Positions 24,201 to 33,200 of a DNA stretch of 64,000 nt are shown one piece after another. The stretch is from Paludibacteraceae bacterium (GTDB taxonomy: Bacteria; Bacteroidota; Bacteroidia; Bacteroidales; Paludibacteraceae): contig JAFUUZ010000054.1 of assembly GCA_017471285.1 (NCBI GenBank), positions 1 to 64,000 of the forward strand. Reading direction: 5' to 3'. Numbering within the stretch: the stretch's first letter is position 1; each line of letters begins with the position of its first letter. The translations under genes and the position numbers were made by a program. The notes under the pieces are model-generated. The model had not been told where the DNA came from. It saw nothing but the letters and a program-made list of their open reading frames with translations, and ran no database searches.

Positions 24201-27200
24201 AAGACATGCTTGCGATAGAGGGTGGTATCGGCGAGGTTCATGGTCCTGATACCGGGGTTGAGGTGGAAATCGCGTGCGCGCCGTTCCTCCGCCGTAGCGG
24301 CATTTATCTTCGGATCCATGAAGCAGGGGCCTTCGAAGACATCGCTATTGAGGGAGACGAGGTTATCGTTATGATAGGTATCGTCACCGTCCACGAAGCA
24401 TCCCCATACGGCATTGCGCGTCATGCGGTTGTCTATACCGATTTTGGATTTATTGGTGTTCTTATCCCATCTGTCGGCATAGAACTCCAACTGGGTGAGC
24501 GTATCATTCGCGAGATCATCCAGCCAGATAAGCGAGTTATGCACCCTGCTGCTATCCGAGAGGAGGGTGATATGTCCGTCGTTGAGGGCGAAGGTAGAGT
24601 TCATCACCACCACGTCGTTGGGCACGGTAGCGAGGTCGTTTTCTCCGGTTACCACATCGTATCGTTTTGCATATACCGGTGCTCCGGCATTGGAGTGGAA
24701 GAGGCTGTTGACGATAAGGGAAGAACCACCTCCCTGGTCGATACGAACCGCCGAGGACCGGGCTTTCTTGTCGTCCGTGCGAGCTCCGTTATCCTTGAAG
24801 ATACAGTTGGAGATCGTCAGTTTGGGCAGTGCTATTTTCTTGCCGTCCACCTCTGCAGAATCCGGACGCAGGGCTTTGTTGAAATTAGGCGTGAAGACTC
24901 CTTCTCCTCCCTCATCCTGTGTCTCATAAAGGCGTTGCCAGCGGTAATAGATCGCTGCGCCACCGCGCATATTGACCATACCGCCGATATCCGTACCGGC
25001 ATCTGCTTCCTGGTCTTTGACGGAATACGGATTGATGAAGGTGATACCATCGAAGAGAACGGGTATCGCCACTTTGTCGCGTGTAGTCATTTCTCCCATC
25101 CAGTTTGCCTGGAGTTGGATACGTGTCATATCATTGATGACGAAGAGCTGGTTGAGCTGGCTCTGGTGGCCTATATTCAGCATCTCGATAGTGGTGGGGT
25201 TCGCCTGCGGGTCTCGCGGCGCGTCCTTCACATCATAACTATATCCGCCGAGGAAGGATATACTCTTCACGGCGTAGTCCGTATCGGCGAAAGCGCTATC
25301 GGGTAGCAGCGGCGCGATGGCATTGGAGGTGAGGACGAACGCCCTGCGGTTGTCGATCACATCGGTAGGAGCAATACTCTGGTCGGGATCGCCGAGGAAG
25401 CAGACGTACTTATCGTGGTTGTTATGCGAAGACATGAGTATATCGATAGCGCTCTGGAGGTCCGTCGTAGGAGTCTCCCATGTGAGTCCGTCGTGTTTGA
25501 GTCCCTTCTGTGTGGTAGCCACCCACATGGTATCCACCTCGTTTCCGTTCAGATCCAGTTGGACATACTGGTATTCATACACGCCCATATCAATATAGAC
25601 ATCTTCCACGCGGAGGCGCGGGTTGGGCGATATACGGTACATCTCCCCGGAGACGGTCTCTTCACCGGAGGTACGGCTATAGGTCATATACTGGTCGCTG
25701 CCGACAGGGATATAGGGGGTGATGGTATCACCGAAGCGCGCAACGGTACGTGCGGCAAGGAAGTTGAACATCGCCGTATCGGGTTGCTCGACGCCGTCGA
25801 AGGAAGCCGTCGGCGCGCCTTGGACCGGATAGACATCATGGTCTGTAGCGTCGCTATTCTCCGCTTTGGCAGCAAGCAATGCAGCTTCCCGCGTCTCGAA
25901 TGGCTCCGCTCCCGTATATTTGGTGATATAATGCAGGATGGGGCGGGTCACTGTCTGCTTGAGATGTCCCCATCCCTGGTCGGTAGTGAGGTTAATACGT
26001 GTGAGCAGCCAGTCTGCGTTCTGCATGTATCCGTCCACGCCGGCGACGAAGGAAGGTTGCTTGAAGTTAGGTCCGTCCGCCGCTGTGTTGACACGGTTGA
26101 TGAGCACGTTGTTATTGCCTTTGACGTAGGAGAAGAGGTTATCATAGTCCTCCACCTTGTCGCCGGCGGCATTGGGTTTGAGGGGCACTTTAAGTCCTCT
26201 TGGGTCCTTATAGGCGCGTTGTTCCGCCTGCGTCAAGAGATAGCCTTCTTTGTCGGGCCGCATAGATGACGGTCCATAGGTCCGGCGATAGGAGCAGAAA
26301 TAGAGGCCCTCTATCTTATCGCCTTGCGCGCGGAGTTCCGTCAGTTTGTTGATCACATTGATATTAAAGGTATCGGGATAGCCCGTCGACGTGTTGAGAT
26401 AGTGCGGGTCATCAGTAGGGGTGGTATAGAGCCTATAGAGGCTGTCGTACTCTTGGTAGAGTTTCTCGTATTTATCCCACTCATCGCCGTCATAATGGAA
26501 CACACCGGCGCGGGAGGGTTTGTATTTGATTTCAAAAGAATCTATGGCTGCCTGAGAGGGTTTCTCCTTATAAGGCAGTTTGTCCAGACCCGTCACATCG
26601 AATACCTCGTTGCCCCAGAAAATAGAATTGAATACATACTGCTTGTCGTCCGCATTAGCGTATTCATTATTCGGTTTGAAATTATACACCGCGGAGTACG
26701 CCACCGCTTTGTTTCGCATGAAATGGCAGTTAGCGGCGCGCAGTTTGGCGTTTTCGGCGATAGAGAGAACTCCTCCGAATCCCTGTCGTGCATCGGCGTT
26801 AGGAATCTCATCCGGTCCTTTCACCGTGATAGGATAGAGACCTCTACGTGCTTCGTTGTTATCGAAGAGCACGTTGACGATACCGCAATAGGAGTTAGCC
26901 GCAATACAACCTCCTGCGGACCAAGGGATATAGAGGGTGTCCTCAGGAGCCATAGGTCCTTGCGAGTAGTTCTGGGTGAAATGGGAGCTATAGACATGGA
27001 TATTACCATTGGAGTATATCGCGCCGCCGTTGCCCGCCATATTATCCGTGAACATGCAGTTCCGGACGATGATAGGAATATTATGTTTAGCGGGGTCGGT
27101 CACATTCGGAATGGCGTGGCCGGTTTCGAAGCTCTCGGTCCAGTTACCATCGACAAAGATACCTCCTCCGCGGAAATAGGTCTTGGCGTGGTACTTATGC

Positions 27201-30200
27201 CGGTTGATATCCGCAGTATCGACTTGGTTGGCGTATCCGCCGGTGATGGTGACACCGTCCAGAATGATGGTGCGGGCGGAAACAGAGAGGTCGCACTCCT
27301 GATAAAACTCCTCGGGTTTATTCATCGGGATAGAATCCGAGAATATACGCTTTCCTGATTCCCAATCGGCATTGGGATCAGCCTTTTTATATCGCAGCGG
27401 CTGCGGACCAATCTTCGCCGCGTCGGCATGGACAGTGACGACATGATAGACGTGTGTGAAGTCCTCTCCGGACACCACATTACCCGACAGAATCGTCTGC
27501 CGCTCCAGTTCCCATGGCTCGATGACGGAGTTGAGGTTATAGTCACTCATGGAGCGGTGGTTCTCGTTGCGCATGCGGATGCTGTCCGCCAGGGCATAAT
27601 TGATAGTATAAGTAGCGGTAGTATTATCCGCTTTTTTCACATTGACCGTCACATTGGAGCCATCGCCTAACTTAGTACCGGTAAACTTGTCGATATACCC
27701 CGCCTGGCCATAGTTATGTCCGGGTTTCTGGGAGTTGATACCACCGATGACGGTTGTCCCTTCCGGAATAAGGAAGGTGTTGGTGCGCACCTCGTCCTGC
27801 TCGCCGTAGGCGTTATGGTAAGGATAATAGGTACCTTTCTCTACATATACCTCGAATCGTGCGTTGCGGTATTTGGCGGAATCTGCTTTACGCGCCGCGA
27901 TGATATAATCGAAGGCGTCACCGAGGCGGTGGAAGGGGTTGAGAGTGCAGGATCCCATCTGGCGGTACATCTTAGATACAGCATCGGTATTGGTGTTGTC
28001 CTGGAGGGCACGTGCCGCCTCGGAGTTGAGGAGGTCGGTATGCATGACATAGAGGCGCCTCATGATATATGTCTCATCCACATCGACCTCGAAATTCTTA
28101 TTGAGCGCGCGTGCTCCCATCTCGATAAAGTCGTTGTTCTTGACGACGAGTGTGTCCGTCCAGCTGTATCCACGGTTAATACCCCGTATCTCCCATTGTG
28201 TACGGCAGATGCCGGCAATATCGGCGGTCTCCAAGGTAGGGTATTTGGTTCGTGCATTAGTCCATTCCCGATACGTCATACCGGATCTCGAGAGGGTGGA
28301 AGACATCTCTATGGGGTAATAGAGAATTGCACGGAAGGGATCCTCCTGATCCCATCGCACACCTTCCGTCTCGCTCGGCGAGAGTTCGATGTTACCCAGA
28401 CCTTCGAGCCGTCGGGACTCTACGCCGCAGTAGATAAAGGGATAGTCGGTATTGTCGTTCGCGCGTGTGAAGGTACCGGAGACGTTAGCGAAGTCGTTCG
28501 CCTTGTTATGCCATAAGACGGATGAGTTGACGCGTGCGTTGGTCTCATAGAACCACATACCACCGGCGGTGGTGTTAGCGGAGTTCTCGCAGATGGTAGT
28601 AGTGAATATATGCGCCAGCGAATCGGCGACAGCTCCTGCGGGCGCCTCTATATAGACGCCTCCGCCCACATCGGCGGTGTTCTTCTTGATGATCGTACCG
28701 CTGACGAGTGCTTGCGGTTTGAGATACAGTCCGCCTCCGTAGTTACCCGCCGTGTTGTTTTTCACCACGCAGTTACGTATATGGGCATATCCTGTGACTA
28801 TGGCACCGGCACCTATACGGTCCTCATCATCGGGCGAGTCGGCATATCCGTCCTCGATAAACAGTCCGTCGAGCACCGCGCGGTGGTCTTCCGCGTCCGA
28901 AAGCGAAGAGAATGCGGCTAACTGGTCTCCCTCGTCCATCTTCTTCTCGTCCAGACCGAAGAGATCATTGGTGAAAGTGACTACGTGGTAGCAGTTACCT
29001 TCCGCTCCGGTGTTGGAAGTGATCTTACCCGATAGCACGGAGCGGTAACTGAGCGGGTCGCGTTCGTCCACAACGGTTGCCCCCGGAGTACCGGCTTCCA
29101 CCTCGTTTCCCGCGGCATCCTCGTAGTGGTAGAACTGAGAGGTATAGCCGCCCTTCACCTGTACGCCGTGCGGGACGATGAAGGAGTAGTCCAAGGGGTT
29201 ATCCTCGATAGACGTAATATCATGCTTGGTGGAGCGGGTAGGCGTGTACCAGGCGGCGTAAAGCTCACTCAGGGTACAGTTGGTGTTATCGCCCTCCAGC
29301 CAAACCTCTACAGTCCAACTCTTGTCGGGATGCTCCGCTTTCGGATCCGGATCTACAAGATTATATGCCGGGTCGGTCATGAGTTTATGCTTGTACCGTC
29401 CTGCGGCATCCAGGACCTGCTGCAGTTTCTGGGCGCAGGCAGCATTCGCCGGCGAATCCGCAGAAGCATCACCACCCGGAGAATCAAACATCACATAGAA
29501 TATCGCTTGTCCCGGGTGCGTCGTTGTATCCGGTTTGATAGAATATGCTGCATTGAACTCGTACGCGCCCATATCAACTTGACAGTCCTGCACACGCTTG
29601 GCGAACGCCACGTCGTTATTCGGCAACTTGGCTGCTGCCACGCTCTTATAAACAAAAGAATTGTTTATATCGCTTTCTGTCTTGCCTTTGTATGTGAGCG
29701 CCTGCTTGAACTCGACGGCAAACTCCTCCGTACCATGGTTAACACAAACGGCTTGGTCAGCGATGTAGAAATCATCGCGCAGACGGAAGTCATTGAGCGA
29801 GGCGGCACGACCCTCGACATAGTTTCCTTCCTCGTCAAAGTCTGCCGCAAAAGGCGTGTTCGCAGCCGAGGGGGCTACTCCGTTGAGGAATGTATTGCCG
29901 ATACCGTAGTTATTCGTATTCGACTCAGTCCAGTTGGTCACATTCTTTTTTGTTGCGTCATTTGGCTGTGTCTCTTCCGACTGAATATAGCAATGCAGGA
30001 AGGGGTTAACATTCTGATAACCTGTATTACGGTCACGGATAGCGACTCCGTTATTGCCGAAGATAATGGTATTCGCCACAAAGAGGTTCGGGTTGGAAGC
30101 CGTTGCCAAAGAGACAGCACCACCGCTTATCTTACTGCTTTCTTTCAGTGTAGCCGTGTTATAGGCTACCGTGTTGTTATAGAACCTGCCGACGCAGAAA

Positions 30201-33200
30201 CCCAAACCACCCGACGATCCGTAACTATAGTTATTGGCAAACAGCGAGTTGAAACATGTGCCCTCGTACATGAACAGACCTCCCGCAAAAATCTGATCTT
30301 GCGTATTGTTCGTTCCTTTTGAAGATGTGTTATTCAGCACAAAGCATCCTTCTATGGTGGAAGTGGCACCGTCGCAGAACATACCGCCGCCTTTTACACG
30401 ACCGCAGTAGGCGAAATTATCCACCACCAGACAGTTCCGCAAGTGTCCGCCCTCGTACATGTTGACTCCCGCACCGCCGCCATGCGCCATATTCTCATCG
30501 GCTAAGAAGCCATGACGGATAGTGAAACCATCCCAGTTCGCCTCATTGTATTCCACATATTGAGGATCCTCCTGTTTGGCTGAAGTAGCCGCTGTACGTT
30601 GCTCCTTGGTAGAACCGAACACACGGTCAGTGTGCGCTAAATCGTCCCCATATTTACCCCTGTTATCAACTGACGGATCGCCTACACTACCTGCGCCGTA
30701 CGTCGGAACACATATATCCGGCATCGTCAGCACGCGCTTGCGAAGCGTGATACGATGATTTGCCTCCACTTTGGTATAGGTACTGGAAAGAGAACTGACG
30801 ACTGCCTGTGACGCAATGATAGTGTCATTTATCACGGGCTCTTCTACATATTCATATGAGCCTTCAACATACAAGTGTACATTTGACATTGACACTTTCC
30901 GTTTATTAGCGTCATTGGAAGGGGTTGCATGTTTTGTACCCGGAGCAGACATCATGCGTATAGTTAAGTCACCGATTGTCGGTTGAACAAACGTGAACTC
31001 ATACCGAAGCAGTTTATCGCTATTACAAAAAACGGGTTGCTCCGCTAACGTGTCACCATTGGAAGCAATAATATAGAAGGTTATGCCCGTATTATTTTCT
31101 GTTGGATAACTTTCATAATACGCGCCAAGATCTATCACCAACTTGTACGAACCCGCCGGGACATTTTTCATCGTCTGCCATGCGCTCATCGTGCTCATAT
31201 ATCCACTCAATGCCATACCACGAGGATCTGAATCAATCGTGTACCCCTCTGTATTGAGCACATCTCTAGATGAGTTAAAACCGAAACTACTATAATTGAC
31301 GTTTCCACTTACATCTTGATAACACAACTCCCAGCTTTGGTTATTACCCATATCCGTCTTTTTCCAAGGAGAGCCAAAATATTGGTACACCACCTTTGTT
31401 CCACTTGCCCATGTGTAACCACCGAACACTTCATCGGCACTCATGGTTATATTATTGGCAGTGTTACCATTCTTATCACATTTATGACGGTCAGAGAAAA
31501 CATTGTCTCCCGCTTTTCCTGCCATATACATATCCGGATAACGTATATAATCAGACGAAACTTCAGTTGCACTTGCTATCCACCTAAAGGGATGAGTTAT
31601 AGTAACCTCTTCAATCTGCGTAGTTTCTATATCACCTATCTCTTCTGATGTATAATCATCATCCCAATATTTGACGGCTTCGCTATTCAGATGGGTATTG
31701 TCTTGTTTGGGATTAACGTCCGAGAGTTGCAGAATGGTTTCATAGTCTGTCGCCTCAAAATCTGTCGCCGGCTTGGATTTAGGGATGCTGACCACATCCG
31801 ACATCAACGCCTGCCGTTCAGACAGACCCGGAGCATCGTATTTGCCTGCGGGGAAGCCGCCCATGACGGTAACGCTGTCACGCATCACATACCCCTTGTA
31901 GTCCGTGTATTTGCCGGCTCCGACCCATACCTGCACCGTGTTTTCATGGGCCGTCTTATTGGCGGCAGAGGCCTTCTCTACGGCGTACTGCAGACCGCCT
32001 ACATAGCGTTCGCTGCGGGCATTGTTAATCCATCCGTTTTCATTGCAAGCATTGATGAATTGAGGTAATTGCTCTTTAGTATATCCGGCAGCATCGTTCC
32101 AATCTGTGCCGCTATGATACGGATTGGCACGCCAGAAGGAACGGGACGCACCGCTAATCTCGCCGTACGGATAACGGGTATCATATTCGTATCCTGGTGT
32201 AAAATCAGACGGAGTTTCCGTAGATAAAATCTCAGAATTAGAAATCTCTGTATCGGTCGGCTCTCCAATTGGAATTTCATCTCCATCATTGTCTCCTCCG
32301 ATATATATTTTCTTCTCTACAGTATGGATTTGTCTCGTCAGACTCCTCTTACCGGTCGCCGTCTTTCCTGCGATCCACACTTTTCCCCAACCGCCGCAAT
32401 ACAAACTATCTGTAGTAAGTCGGGGGTTGCCCTCGCTATCAAGGACGCGGTTACAGGTAGCCTCGGGATCTATCTGGTCGCCATCCGCCAAAGCAGGACC
32501 GGCAATATCATTCAAGACATAGACTGTATTACCGGCGATGGCGTTTGCCCAAGAGGAGCCATCGCGTTTACCGGCGCCATTCGGCGTGACATAGATAACC
32601 GAACCGCTGAGCGGGAGGTCTGTGTTTTCGATAGCGCCTATATCCGGGTCACCGCCGAAAGAGCGGACGTTATTATCGGTACGGTCGTAGTTGTCTACAG
32701 CCGTATAATACGAAGCATTGGCGGCATTGACGCAAGGGTTGGTGGTCAGCGGAGCATACGACACAATACCTCCGTAGAGCGGTTTGTCGCCGTTGGTGGA
32801 GTTACCTACGTTACGGCTCGGGTTCACAAATCCCGGGTAGGTAGAAGCGGTATTGTCCGTGCGGGTGAAGATAGCCTGGTTGTTCTTCTCCGAGGGCAGC
32901 GACGCATTCAGCGACGAGCCGAACGAGCTGCCGGCAGGCAGAAAATCAGCCGGTACGGTATAACTGAAAGCGGGATCGAAGAAACCACGCGGGCAGACCT
33001 TGTCTGCGGAGTCCACCTGCAGACGGAGGTCGGCATCGAACATATTGTATTCGCCGAACACATACCTCTGTCCGTCCGGGAAGACGGACATCACCATAGC
33101 GGTAGTGCCCAGATTTCCGCGGTTATCCAGCGGCCGGTCTCCGTTACAGAAGATGAGGGAGTTATTGACCCGTATGAAACCATGGAATGAATGGTAGGAG

